This document shows positions 5,331-13,144 of a DNA stretch of 40,451 nt, in pieces (the first letter of the stretch is position 1; each line of letters opens with the position of its first letter). The DNA comes from Candidatus Gastranaerophilales bacterium. Its GTDB lineage: Bacteria; Cyanobacteriota; Vampirovibrionia; Gastranaerophilales; Gastranaerophilaceae. Below the pieces are notes generated by a model. That model did no database searches. It worked only from the letters and a program-made list of their open reading frames with translations, and was not told the origin of the DNA. Position numbers and translations under genes: made by a program. The stretch covers positions 1 through 40,451 of the forward strand of contig CALVCJ010000011.1 of assembly GCA_944326015.1 (NCBI GenBank). Direction: 5' to 3'.

Positions 5331-5383
5331 GAACCGTTAGACCTCTAAGGGCATCCGGCAAGCTTGGCAAGCTGCCACCCTGT
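5301..5383 (-). ncRNA. Predicted antisense RNA of cassette 2 (antitoxin candidate)
   Basis: It starts near 5383 and ends at a long hairpin. AACGG (5307-5311) pairs with CCGTT (5334-5338), then TCTTA with TAAGA, with a GAAC apical loop; on the minus strand it is followed by six T. Relative to cassette 1 the stem differs by two compensated base pairs (T-A to C-G and G-C to A-T). The terminator thus stays intact while the sequence diverges. Length is about 80 nt. Confidence 0.7.
5348..5381 (+). terminator. Conserved 3' hairpin of cassette 2 sense RNA
   Basis: AGGG (5348-5351)/CCCT (5378-5381) with inner GGC/GCC and AGCTT/AAGCT stems and a GGC loop. It is followed by TGTATTTATATT. It is the counterpart of 2601-2634 and lies opposite the 5' end of the antisense RNA. 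Confidence 0.45.
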
Positions 5384-5389
5384 ATTTAT

Positions 5390-5418
5390 ATTATTTACTA
5401 TTTTATTCTGTTTGTCAA
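5390..5418 (-). promoter_or_regulatory. Antisense promoter of cassette 2
   Basis: On the minus strand TTGACA (5413-5418), a 17-bp spacer and AATAAT (5390-5395), the same as in cassette 1. Confidence 0.7.
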
Positions 5419-5438
5419 GTGTTGGAAACAGTAAAAAA

Positions 5439-5757
5439 GTCTTCCCTGATTAGGGAAGATTTAGATGGGTATTGATTTGATAAAATGTAAAGCTTATTAC
5501 CCACCCCTACCCCCTCCCTAATGAGGGAGGGGAAATTGTTAAACGTCCTCTGTCTTTGCGAGAGAGTTAGAGAGATGCGAATTTTTATCCTTGTTCTTGT
5601 TTAACTCTTTTCCCTAATCCCTCTCCCTAATGAGGAAGGGGGAGTTTAGCTCCATTCCCAATAAGATATAGAAAAATTTAGTTAATCATCAGGATAATCT
5701 TGAAACAATTTTATTGACATCAATTTATGTTTAATAGTAAAATAAATTATGTTGTAA
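5439..5757. other. Repeat remnants upstream of the efflux operon
   Basis: This stretch has no gene. It holds a single-hairpin element (TCTTCCCT/AGGGAAGA, 5439-5470), a half element (5499-5532) and the short direct repeat to 5576. A degenerate pyrimidine/purine copy follows (about 5611-5660), then the efflux promoter. The equivalent of 5439-5532 follows cassette 1 at 2691-2790. Confidence 0.6.
5714..5743 (+). promoter_or_regulatory. Probable promoter of the RND efflux operon
   Basis: A perfect TTGACA (5714-5719), an 18-bp spacer and TAAAAT (5738-5743). The leader is about 55 nt. No TetR- or MarR-type regulator gene is adjacent. Confidence 0.55.
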
Positions 5758-5802
5758 ATGCAACACAAAACCATTTACCTAAAAATCAGACAGGGAGAGA
5801 CA

Positions 5803-6963
5803 ATGAAAAAAAATATTATAATATTTTTGTCTATAATTATAGCCGCTATACTTATAAGATTTGGATATTCCAAATTTTCAAGCATTATGCAAAATAAGTC
5901 GATGCGGAATAAACCTGCTCCGAGCGTTACAGTTCAGGAAATTGAAAGTCAAAGTGTTATAAGAAGTTTTGAGGCACCGGGAAGGGTTGTTTCAAAATAC
6001 AGGGTTGATGTTCTCGCGCGTATTTCAGGTTATTTACAGAAAAGCTACTTTAAAGAAGGTGATTATGTAAAGGCAGGACAGGTTTTATTTTTAATTGAAC
6101 CCACCGAATATTCAAACGCTGCAAATGTTGCAGGTGCAAATGTTAAAAATCTTAAAGCACAGCTTGTTTATGCGGAAAAACAGCTTGCGCGCGCGGCAGA
6201 ACTTGTAAAAAAGGATTATATTGCTAAAGCGCAGTATGACCAGATGCTGTCCAACAGAGATGCTCTAAAAGCCCAGCTTGCCTCAGCAGAAGCATCCTAC
6301 AATGATGCAAACAGAAATTTGAGTTACACAAGAGTTAAATCTCCAGTGGACGGCAAAGTCGGGATAATAAATGTTACTGTAGGAAACTATGTTTCCCCGA
6401 CTTCAGGAGCTTTAACGACAATTAACAGCACAAATCCGATATATGTAACTTTCCCGCTTGATTCAAATGATTTTCAGGCACTTTCAAGTGCTGATAAGTC
6501 TAATAACAAAAACAGAAAAGTCGAACTTCTCTTAAGCGGAGGAGCAAAATATCCGTCAAACGGTGTTCAGGATTTTCAAGATAACAAAGTTGATCCTTCT
6601 ACAGGTACGGTTACAATGAGGGCGACTTTCCAAAATCCGAATAATCAGCTTATACACGGAGAATTTGTTACGGTCAAACTATATTCCAATAATCCTGTTG
6701 ATGTTCCTGTTGCACCGGTTACGGCTGTTCTTGAAAATCAGGCAGGAAAATATGTTTACAAACTCGATGAAAATGAACTTCCGCAGTTAACTTATGTAAA
6801 AACAGGCGAACAGCACGGTGAAAACTGGATTATCACGGAAGGTTTACAAAAAGGCGACAGAATTGTTACCGAAGGCCTGCAAAAGGTAATTCCCGGTAAA
6901 CCTGTCAAAATCGTAACAGAAGAAGAAATGCAAAAAATCAAAACAGAAAAAGTAACGAAATAG
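5803..6963 (+). CDS. RND efflux periplasmic adaptor (AcrA/MexA family)
   Basis: The membrane-fusion subunit of a tripartite drug-type efflux pump, bridging the inner-membrane RND transporter and the outer-membrane channel. The 386-residue protein starts with an N-terminal hydrophobic segment (residues 2-19, no lipobox cysteine). Next come the lipoyl half-motifs (VDVLARISGYLQ with EGDYVKAGQVLFLIEP; then YTRVKSPVDGKVG) on either side of an alpha-hairpin (about 95-165). The beta-barrel and membrane-proximal domains follow. I chose ATG 5803 because GGGAGAG lies just upstream; an in-frame ATG at 5758 has no such site. A family-2 palindrome separates it from the transporter gene, co-directional and probably co-transcribed. 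Confidence 0.93.
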   Translation: MKKNIIIFLSIIIAAILIRFGYSKFSSIMQNKSMRNKPAPSVTVQEIESQSVIRSFEAPGRVVSKYRVDVLARISGYLQKSYFKEGDYVKAGQVLFLIEPTEYSNAANVAGANVKNLKAQLVYAEKQLARAAELVKKDYIAKAQYDQMLSNRDALKAQLASAEASYNDANRNLSYTRVKSPVDGKVGIINVTVGNYVSPTSGALTTINSTNPIYVTFPLDSNDFQALSSADKSNNKNRKVELLLSGGAKYPSNGVQDFQDNKVDPSTGTVTMRATFQNPNNQLIHGEFVTVKLYSNNPVDVPVAPVTAVLENQAGKYVYKLDENELPQLTYVKTGEQHGENWIITEGLQKGDRIVTEGLQKVIPGKPVKIVTEEEMQKIKTEKVTK

Positions 6964-7072
6964 AGGATCAGAAGTCAGGATGACAGGAAGGCAGGCTGGT
7001 TTCAATAGTTAATTTTGTGCGCAGCACCTATAACAGCTTGACCTCCTGCCCTCTGTACATCTGAGCTTCCAA
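6964..7072. repeat. Family-2 imperfect palindrome, copy 2
   Basis: Left arm GACAGGAAGGCAGGCTG, loop around TTTCAATAGTTAATTTTGTG, right arm AGCTTGACCTCCTGCCC. It fills the gap between adaptor and transporter genes, ending just before the transporter ribosome binding site. It could tune relative expression or mRNA processing. Confidence 0.65.
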
Positions 7073-7082
7073 ATAAAGGGAT

Positions 7083-10000
7083 ATGATGCAAAACGAAAAC
7101 AAAGGAAATTTATTTATAAAACGCCCCAAACTGGCTATTGTAATATCTCTGGCAATAATGATTGCGGGCGCATTAATGATGCTTATGCTTCCTCTGGAAG
7201 AATATCCGTCAATTACTCCTCCGCAGGTTGTTGTAACAGCAACTTATGCCGGAGCAAGCGCCGATGTTATAGAAGATACTATTGCGGCGCCTGTTGAAGC
7301 ACAGTTAAACGGTGTTGAAGATATGATTTATATGTCTTCTACTTCCCAGAACGGACAGTATCAGCTTACTTTGTATTTTGAAATCGGGTCGGATCCTGAT
7401 ATGGCTGTTGTAAACGTTCAAAACCAGCTTCAGCTTGTTACCCCGCGTCTGCCTGAAGAAGTTAGAAGATACGGGCTTTCCGTAAAAAAATCAACGGGCG
7501 GTCCAGGTTTAATGATGATTTCAGTAAATTCCCCGACACACACTTATGATTCTCTGTATGTTGCAAACTACGCATCAATATATATTAAGGACGAACTTGC
7601 ACGTATTAAAGGTGTAGGTAAAGTTGCGGTATTCGGCTCATCGGATTACTCTATGAGAATATGGCTTGATGCTTCCAAAATGGCCAGTCTCGGAGTTTCC
7701 GTGTCAGAGGTTAACAGCGCAATTCAGGCTCAAAACACTCAGGTGCCCGCAGGGGATTTAGGTGTTGAACCTATGAAAAACAAACAGCTCATCAAACTAA
7801 CAATGAGGACTAAAGGCCGTTTGAAAGATGTTAAAGAGTTTGAAGATATTATTGTGCGTTCAAAACCTGACGGTTCTCAGATTAAGCTTAAAGATATAGC
7901 AAGAGTGGAACTCGGTGCCGAAAGTTATTCTTATTTCTCGCGAATCGGCGGAAGAGACTCGGCAATTATTTCAATCAGCCAGCTTCCTGAAGCTAACGCA
8001 ATCGATCTTTCAAATAAAATCAGAGCTAAAATGGCGGAACTCAGCAAAAGTTTCCCTCAGGGGATTGAATACAAAATTCAGCGTGATGAAACGGAATTTG
8101 TAAGAGAATCAATTAAAGAAGTTATTAACGCTATAGGACTTGCGATTGTCCTTGTAGGTATTGTAACTTATATGTTTCTCGGAAGTGCAAGAGCCGCGCT
8201 TATTCCTTTCTGTGCAATTCCTGTTTCTTTAATCGGCGTGTTTATATTCATGAATATTTTAGGTTTTTCTATAAACCTGCTGATTTTATTCGGACTTGTA
8301 CTTGCGGTAGGTCTTGTTGTAGACGATGCGATTGTTGTACTTGAAAATACGCAGAGACATATTCAGGAAGGTAAAACACCTGTTGATGCAACGGAAGTTA
8401 CGATGGAAGAAGTATTCGGTGCCGTTCTTGCAACCTCTCTTGTTTTAATGGCTGTATTTGTGCCGGTTTCGTTTATGGCAGGGATTACAGGGCAGATGTT
8501 CAGACAGTTTGCCTTGTGTATTGCATCTTCAATCGGTTTGTCCACACTTGTTGCGCTTACTCTTGCTCCAGCGCTGTGTGCAATGATTTTGAAATCAGGC
8601 GAAGAAAAAGCGGATTTCGAATTTATCCAGAAATTTGACGACTGGTTTAACGGTATCAGGGACAAGTATCTAGAAGGTGTTAAAATCTTTATAAATTCGC
8701 CTAAACTTACAGTAATTTTATATCTCGGCATAATTATTTTTACGGCGGGGATGTTTTATCTTATACCGAAAGGCTTTTTGCCGACAGAAGACAAAGGCGC
8801 TGTATTTTCTCAAATTCAGCTTCCTGACGGCTCATCAGCATCGAGAACGGAAATGGTCGCAGAAGAAGTTGAAAAAAGAATTTTAGCTATCCCGGGTGTT
8901 GACACAACAATTAACCTTGTCGGATATTCAGGTGAAAATACCGCGCTTATCGTTGCGCAATTGAAAAATTGGTCGGAACGTAAAAGTAAAGATCAGTCAA
9001 TGCAGAGTATTCTGGCGAAAATTAAAAAAGAATTTGCCAATTATCCGTCTGCAACAATTGCATCATTTTCACCGCCTTCAATTTCAGGTTTGGGTATGTT
9101 CGGCGGTTTTGAATACCAGCTTCTCGATAAAGGGGACAGAACCCCTCAGGAGCTTTATCAGGAAGCGCAGAAACTTATTGCGGAAGCCAATAAAAGTTCT
9201 GACTTCCAGATGGTTTATACGTCATTTACGGCAGATCTGCCCCAGCTTTTAATAAAAGTTGACGAGAAAAAAGCTCTCGCGCAGGGTGTTGATATCTCCG
9301 AAATTTACAGCGCTCTATCAGGTTATTTCGGAAAATCTTACGTTAATGACTTTAACAAATACGGACGTGTTTACCGTGTATATTTACAGGCTGATTCGGA
9401 ATTCAGAGAAAAGCCTTCCGATATTGATAAAATTTACGTAAAAAACAAATCGGGAACAATGGTTCCGCTTTCATCCGTTGTTACAATAAGCAATATTGTA
9501 GGACCTTACAGCCAGCTGCGATTTAATATGTATCCGTCAATATTGATTAACGGACAGGCCAGAAACGGAGTAAGTTCAGGGCAGGCAATGAGCACTATGG
9601 AAAAAATCTCCGATCAGGTTCTGCCAAAAGACATGGGTTACGCATGGTCAGGCAGTTCTTTACAGGAAAAAGAATCAAGCGGACAAATAGGTCCTATCCT
9701 TGCAATGTCGCTGGTTTTCATATATCTGTTCCTTGTCGGCTTATATGAAAGCTGGATGCTTCCGATTGCAGTACTTTTAATTTCTCCCGTTGCACTTGTT
9801 GGTGCGCTATTCTTCCAGTATGTTTCAGGATATTCGCTCGATATATATTCTCAAATCGGGCTTGTTATGTTGATAGGTTTATCAACAAAACAGGCAATTT
9901 TGATTATAGAATTTGCAAAAGACGCTCACCAGTCCGGAATGAGTATAGTTGATTCGGCTATGCAGGCTGCAAAATTAAGATTTAGAGCGGTTATGATGAC

Positions 10001-10214
10001 AAATATAGCCTTTATATTGGGGCTTTTGCCTCTGGTATTTGCAAAGGGGGCAGGTGCTGCCAGCCGGAACTCCGTAGGTATGACAGTATTCGGCGGAATG
10101 ATGGCGGTTGCATTTATAGGAACTTTTCTTGTTCCGGCATTTTTCGTTATGGTTGAAAACTTTAAAGCTACCATATCTAAAAAAGCTAAAGAATTCAAAA
10201 AAAGGAATAGTTAA
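7083..10214 (+). CDS. RND multidrug efflux transporter (AcrB/MexB-like, HAE1)
   Basis: Proton-driven inner-membrane pump of 1043 residues, the normal length for the family. It has the N-terminal signature FIKRPKLAIVISLAIMIAG, two large periplasmic loops and twelve membrane segments. The proton-relay residues are present: Asp-Asp in TM4 (GLVVDDAIVVLENTQRH) and Lys in TM10 (GLSTKQAILIIEFAK). The efflux hallmark YESWMLP precedes TM8-9. The start is either of two adjacent ATGs (7083 or 7086) after AAAGGG. The channel gene follows directly, its ATG abutting this stop codon. The substrate cannot be predicted. Confidence 0.96.
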   Translation: MMQNENKGNLFIKRPKLAIVISLAIMIAGALMMLMLPLEEYPSITPPQVVVTATYAGASADVIEDTIAAPVEAQLNGVEDMIYMSSTSQNGQYQLTLYFEIGSDPDMAVVNVQNQLQLVTPRLPEEVRRYGLSVKKSTGGPGLMMISVNSPTHTYDSLYVANYASIYIKDELARIKGVGKVAVFGSSDYSMRIWLDASKMASLGVSVSEVNSAIQAQNTQVPAGDLGVEPMKNKQLIKLTMRTKGRLKDVKEFEDIIVRSKPDGSQIKLKDIARVELGAESYSYFSRIGGRDSAIISISQLPEANAIDLSNKIRAKMAELSKSFPQGIEYKIQRDETEFVRESIKEVINAIGLAIVLVGIVTYMFLGSARAALIPFCAIPVSLIGVFIFMNILGFSINLLILFGLVLAVGLVVDDAIVVLENTQRHIQEGKTPVDATEVTMEEVFGAVLATSLVLMAVFVPVSFMAGITGQMFRQFALCIASSIGLSTLVALTLAPALCAMILKSGEEKADFEFIQKFDDWFNGIRDKYLEGVKIFINSPKLTVILYLGIIIFTAGMFYLIPKGFLPTEDKGAVFSQIQLPDGSSASRTEMVAEEVEKRILAIPGVDTTINLVGYSGENTALIVAQLKNWSERKSKDQSMQSILAKIKKEFANYPSATIASFSPPSISGLGMFGGFEYQLLDKGDRTPQELYQEAQKLIAEANKSSDFQMVYTSFTADLPQLLIKVDEKKALAQGVDISEIYSALSGYFGKSYVNDFNKYGRVYRVYLQADSEFREKPSDIDKIYVKNKSGTMVPLSSVVTISNIVGPYSQLRFNMYPSILINGQARNGVSSGQAMSTMEKISDQVLPKDMGYAWSGSSLQEKESSGQIGPILAMSLVFIYLFLVGLYESWMLPIAVLLISPVALVGALFFQYVSGYSLDIYSQIGLVMLIGLSTKQAILIIEFAKDAHQSGMSIVDSAMQAAKLRFRAVMMTNIAFILGLLPLVFAKGAGAASRNSVGMTVFGGMMAVAFIGTFLVPAFFVMVENFKATISKKAKEFKKRNS

Positions 10215-11633
10215 ATGTTCAAAAAAATAATAATATTATGTTTAATATTGAATTTTACGGGTCTGAATGCTTTTTCAGCAGACGATATAGGGAACAAAGT
10301 CAATGAAAAAGAATACCCCCCAGCCGATGCCGTTCTTCCTCAAAAAAACGGCGAGGCTGATTTTATCATAGAAGGTTCTGTTGAAAAAAATATTGACATG
10401 ACACTCGACAAATGCATAGAACTTGCACTCGGAAACAATCCGCAGATTAATGCTGCATTCCATGATATTCTTGCATCTGATACAAGAATTAAACAGGTCT
10501 GGTCAAATTATTTCCCGCAGTTAAGCTGGCAGACAGGCTACACAAGAATACGTCAATTACAGTTGTCTGACGTATTCAACAGAAACCTGACATTTAATTA
10601 TTATATACTTGGTCAGATTACACTCCAGCAAATGCTTTACGACTTTGGCGTAACCCAAAATCAGGCAACTATTAAACGTTTAGATTATGAAGCTTATAAA
10701 ACAACCCTCGGCGCAACAATTAACGACGTAATTTATCAGACAAAAGATGCATACTATAACCTTTTATACGCATTTGAAAATAAACGCGTTGCAGAAGATA
10801 CAGTTAACAAATTTGAAATGTTCTACAATCAGGCAAAAGCATTTTATGAAATCGGCATGAACCCTAAAGTCGATGTTACAATTGCCGAAGTAAATTTAAG
10901 CAATGCTAAATTACAGCTTATTCAGGCGGATAATGCGGTGAATTTAGCAATTGCAAAACTTAATAACGTAATGGGTGTCCCTTTTATTGATAAATACAAC
11001 GTTCAGGAACGGCTAAAATATGAACCGGTTGATGTAACCTTTAACGGCGCAATTGAAATTGCAAGAGAAGCACGCCCTGAATTAAAACTTGCGGAATTAA
11101 AAGTTGAAAGCGCCAATCAAACAGTAAAATTAGTAAAAAAATCATATTTTCCAACTCTCTCTGTCGAAGGTCAGTTTCAGGTCGGCGGTAAAAGCTGGGC
11201 TTCTAACTACGGTTACAATATCGGCGGATATTTAAACTTCCCGACTGTCAACGGAATGTTAATTAAAAACGAAATTAAAGAAGCAAGATACCTTTATGAT
11301 AAAGAAATTGCCAATGCTAAAAACACTCAAAATCAAATATATCTCGAAATTCAAAACGCATACCTCTTGCTTGAAGAAAAGAAAAACCAGATGCCTGTTG
11401 CAATGCTCGGCGTAAAACAGGCAAAAGAAAATTATGAACTATCTTACGGCCGCTACCGTGTAGGAGAAGCCGATCCGACAGAACTTAAAGACGCGCAGAT
11501 AAACTACCAGCAGGCACAATTAAACTACTATAATGCGCTTTACCAGTACAACTCAGCAAAAGCTTCTCTTGAAAAAGCAATAGGTAAAAACCTTAATGCT
11601 GATAGCAGCAGCATTGTAGAATTAGATAAATAA
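10215..11633 (+). CDS. TolC-family outer membrane efflux channel
   Basis: Outer-membrane channel of the pump, 472 residues. An N-terminal signal peptide (MFKKIIILCLILNFTGLNAF, cleavage probably near FSA) is followed by the internally duplicated OEP domain. The first half has LDKCIELALGNNPQINAA and the second NGAIEIAREARPELKLAELKVES, then long alpha-helical coils ending YRVGEADPTELKDAQINYQQAQ. Its ATG directly follows the TAA of the transporter gene, indicating translational coupling. It ends 1 nt before the stop of the convergent XRE gene, leaving no room for a conventional terminator. Confidence 0.95.
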   Translation: MFKKIIILCLILNFTGLNAFSADDIGNKVNEKEYPPADAVLPQKNGEADFIIEGSVEKNIDMTLDKCIELALGNNPQINAAFHDILASDTRIKQVWSNYFPQLSWQTGYTRIRQLQLSDVFNRNLTFNYYILGQITLQQMLYDFGVTQNQATIKRLDYEAYKTTLGATINDVIYQTKDAYYNLLYAFENKRVAEDTVNKFEMFYNQAKAFYEIGMNPKVDVTIAEVNLSNAKLQLIQADNAVNLAIAKLNNVMGVPFIDKYNVQERLKYEPVDVTFNGAIEIAREARPELKLAELKVESANQTVKLVKKSYFPTLSVEGQFQVGGKSWASNYGYNIGGYLNFPTVNGMLIKNEIKEARYLYDKEIANAKNTQNQIYLEIQNAYLLLEEKKNQMPVAMLGVKQAKENYELSYGRYRVGEADPTELKDAQINYQQAQLNYYNALYQYNSAKASLEKAIGKNLNADSSSIVELDK

Positions 11634-11634
11634 T

Positions 11635-11859
11635 CTAATCAAAATCAATTAAGTCTTTGAGCGAAACTTCTAAAGTATCAGCTATCAAAAATAATTTTCT
11701 TAAACTTATATATTCTTTTCCTGTCTCAATACAGGCAAGGTGTTCACGTGAAAAATTTATCATTTCGGAAAATTCATTCTGTGATAATTTTTTCATTTTT
11801 CTGTACTTTTTTATGTTCTGTCCCAGTTTTTCGAGCCTTGACATATTTTTATTTTGCAT
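11635..11859 (-). CDS. XRE-family helix-turn-helix regulator
   Basis: A small Cro/CI-type regulator of 69-74 residues, essentially only the HTH domain: LGQNIKKYRKMKKLSQNEFS, then INFSREHLACIETGKEYIS and LFLIADTLEVSLKDLIDFD. Two starts are possible, ATG 11859 or ATG 11844; neither has a Shine-Dalgarno. A longer reading from 11925 would overlap the divergent pilin-like gene and its promoter, so I reject it. The domain is similar in order and motif spacing to the XRE protein at 3865-4197. It probably binds the palindrome at 11878-11896. Confidence 0.8.
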   Translation of the reverse strand: MQNKNMSRLEKLGQNIKKYRKMKKLSQNEFSEMINFSREHLACIETGKEYISLRKLFLIADTLEVSLKDLIDFD

Positions 11860-11866
11860 CAATAAT
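11838..11866 (+). promoter_or_regulatory. Promoter of the second pilin-like gene
   Basis: TTGACA (11838-11843), a 17-bp spacer and AATAAT (11861-11866), the latter within the perfect palindrome AATAATATTATT. The -35 overlaps the start of the divergent XRE gene. Confidence 0.7.
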
Positions 11867-11877
11867 ATTATTAAATA

Positions 11878-11896
11878 TGTAAGGTAATATCTTACA
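11878..11896. promoter_or_regulatory. Operator-like palindrome TGTAAG-N7-CTTACA
   Basis: Perfect 6-bp arms around GTAATAT. It lies at about +5 to +23 of the pilin-like transcript and upstream of the XRE gene, a good position for repression by the XRE protein. Confidence 0.6.
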
Positions 11897-11916
11897 AAAT
11901 TAAGGAAGGAAATTTT

Positions 11917-12597
11917 ATGAAACAAGGCTTTACCTTAGCAGAAGTTTTAATAACACTCGGGATAATAGGAGTTGTTGCAGCTCTCACATTACCTTCACTT
12001 GTTCAAAAATACAGAGAACAAGCAACGGTAACGAGAGTTAAAAAATTTTACAGCGTATTTTCGCAGGCTTATGCAATGGCGGTACAGGAAAATGGAACTA
12101 TAGATAATTGGGGATTGAAAGATTCTGAAACGTATAAAGATGATAATGGGAATAGTCTTCATAGTGAAGAATCATTAGAAGAATATGACAAATTTTTTAC
12201 AATTATGTCTAAATATTTAACAAAAGCAGAATATCAAAAGCTTCATAATACTAAAGGCGAAGGGAACTCTGCAAATACAGGTTATGTATTAGCAGACGGA
12301 ACGCAAATAATGGGCCTGTATTTAAAACCATCAAATTGTAACGGACAAAATACATATAATAAATATTGTGGAGATTTTTATATAACAACAGATATAAAAA
12401 CAGATAACAACGTATTTGCATTTATAATTCAACCTAACAGAATTTATCCTTACGGCACTGATAATGCGACATTTAAAAATTATTGTCTAAACGGAAAAAA
12501 TTATTCAAGATGTACAGGCTGGGTAATAATGAACGGGAATATGGACTACTTGCATTGTGATGATTTATCAATAAACGGAAAAACAAAGTGCAGATAA
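11917..12597 (+). CDS. Type IV pilin-like protein (prepilin N-methylation signal)
   Basis: A 226-residue protein. A four-residue leader (MKQG) is followed by FTLAEVLITLGIIGVVAALT, the classic class III prepilin signal and hydrophobic helix with Glu at +5. The C-terminal ectodomain has six cysteines (two in the NCNGQNTYNKYC stretch, two in NYCLNGKNYSRC and two near the end), suggesting disulfides outside the cytoplasm. The ribosome binding site AAGGAAGG lies 8 nt before the ATG. It is divergent from an XRE regulator, like the pilin-like gene at 3064-3732. Whether it is a fibre subunit, a minor pilin or a stand-alone surface protein is unknown. Confidence 0.88.
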   Translation: MKQGFTLAEVLITLGIIGVVAALTLPSLVQKYREQATVTRVKKFYSVFSQAYAMAVQENGTIDNWGLKDSETYKDDNGNSLHSEESLEEYDKFFTIMSKYLTKAEYQKLHNTKGEGNSANTGYVLADGTQIMGLYLKPSNCNGQNTYNKYCGDFYITTDIKTDNNVFAFIIQPNRIYPYGTDNATFKNYCLNGKNYSRCTGWVIMNGNMDYLHCDDLSINGKTKCR

Positions 12598-12700
12598 ATT
12601 TTTGTAATATTTCTTTACAAAGAGAAATGTAAAAAGGCAATTTTTTCTCAATAATATACTTTATATATATGTAAGAGATAAATAAAGAGAGAGAAAAAAA

Positions 12701-12982
12701 ATGTTACCAACAACAGGCGAATTAAATAACAACACAAACGGAAACGGGCAATTTGGGACTCTGGTTAGAAAGAGAAAAAGAAAAGAAAATGGTAATTTTA
12801 ATATTGAAGACTTCGACTATTTAGCTCAAAAAGATAGAAGAATGCGATTCAACAATTCAAAAGATCCGATATATTACGTATTTGACGTAATTGAAAACAG
12901 ACCAATAAAAACACTCGCAAAAGAATTTGTAAAAGACTCATTTTTTGAAATAGCAAACTTTGTATCAAAAGTCGTTAGATAA
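12701..12982 (+). CDS. Conserved-looking small orphan protein
   Basis: A 93-residue protein I do not recognise. The N-terminus is Asn/Gly-rich and polar (residues 1-20). A strongly basic patch KRKRKENG follows (about 24-33), then a mixed region with DPIYYVFDVIEN and a C-terminal amphipathic stretch (KEFVKDSFFEIANFVSKVVR). There is no signal peptide or membrane segment. The ribosome binding site GAGAGAG and a strong terminator 37 nt after the stop support a real single-gene transcript. A half-site TGTAAG upstream (12669-12674) resembles the XRE operator at 11878, which is only suggestive. Confidence 0.7.
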   Translation: MLPTTGELNNNTNGNGQFGTLVRKRKRKENGNFNIEDFDYLAQKDRRMRFNNSKDPIYYVFDVIENRPIKTLAKEFVKDSFFEIANFVSKVVR

Positions 12983-13018
12983 TCAACAGGAAAAGAGAAA
13001 AAAAGGAAAACAGATAAG

Positions 13019-13047
13019 AAAGATGGATTAAAAAACCATCTTTTTTT
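13019..13047 (+). terminator. Intrinsic terminator
   Basis: AAAGATGG (13019-13026) and CCATCTTT (13036-13043) form an 8-bp stem with a 9-nt loop, ending in a run of seven T (13041-13047). It ends the small-orphan transcript before ftsH. Confidence 0.9.
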
Positions 13048-13087
13048 ATGAGCTAGAACCTATATATAAATCCATAATTTCAGCTAT

Positions 13088-13115
13088 TTGTTTTTTTTAA
13101 TTTTTAAGCTATAAT
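13088..13115 (+). promoter_or_regulatory. ftsH promoter
   Basis: TTGTTT (13088-13093), a 16-bp spacer and TATAAT (13110-13115). The leader is about 23 nt and contains AGAGAGGA. Confidence 0.6.
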
Positions 13116-13144
13116 AACTAACGTAATAAGAGAGGAATTTTTTA

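Larger units (their letters stand above)
5098..5532 (+). repeat. Candidate type I toxin-antitoxin cassette, copy 2
   Basis: The second copy of the 2350-2790 unit, in the same orientation. It is bracketed by about 70 bp of direct repeat (5040-5113 and 5499-5576) that includes a family-1 half element plus AAATTGTTAAACGTCCTCTG. This suggests amplification or insertion by recombination between repeats. Confidence 0.8.

Noticed and set aside
1271-5532. Family-1 repeats as a CRISPR array
   Set aside because: Spacing is irregular, copies vary in length, there are no unique equal-length spacers and no cas genes.
11860-11925. N-terminal extension of the XRE protein to 11925
   Set aside because: It would overlap the divergent pilin-like gene and its operator; the HTH domain is complete from 11844.
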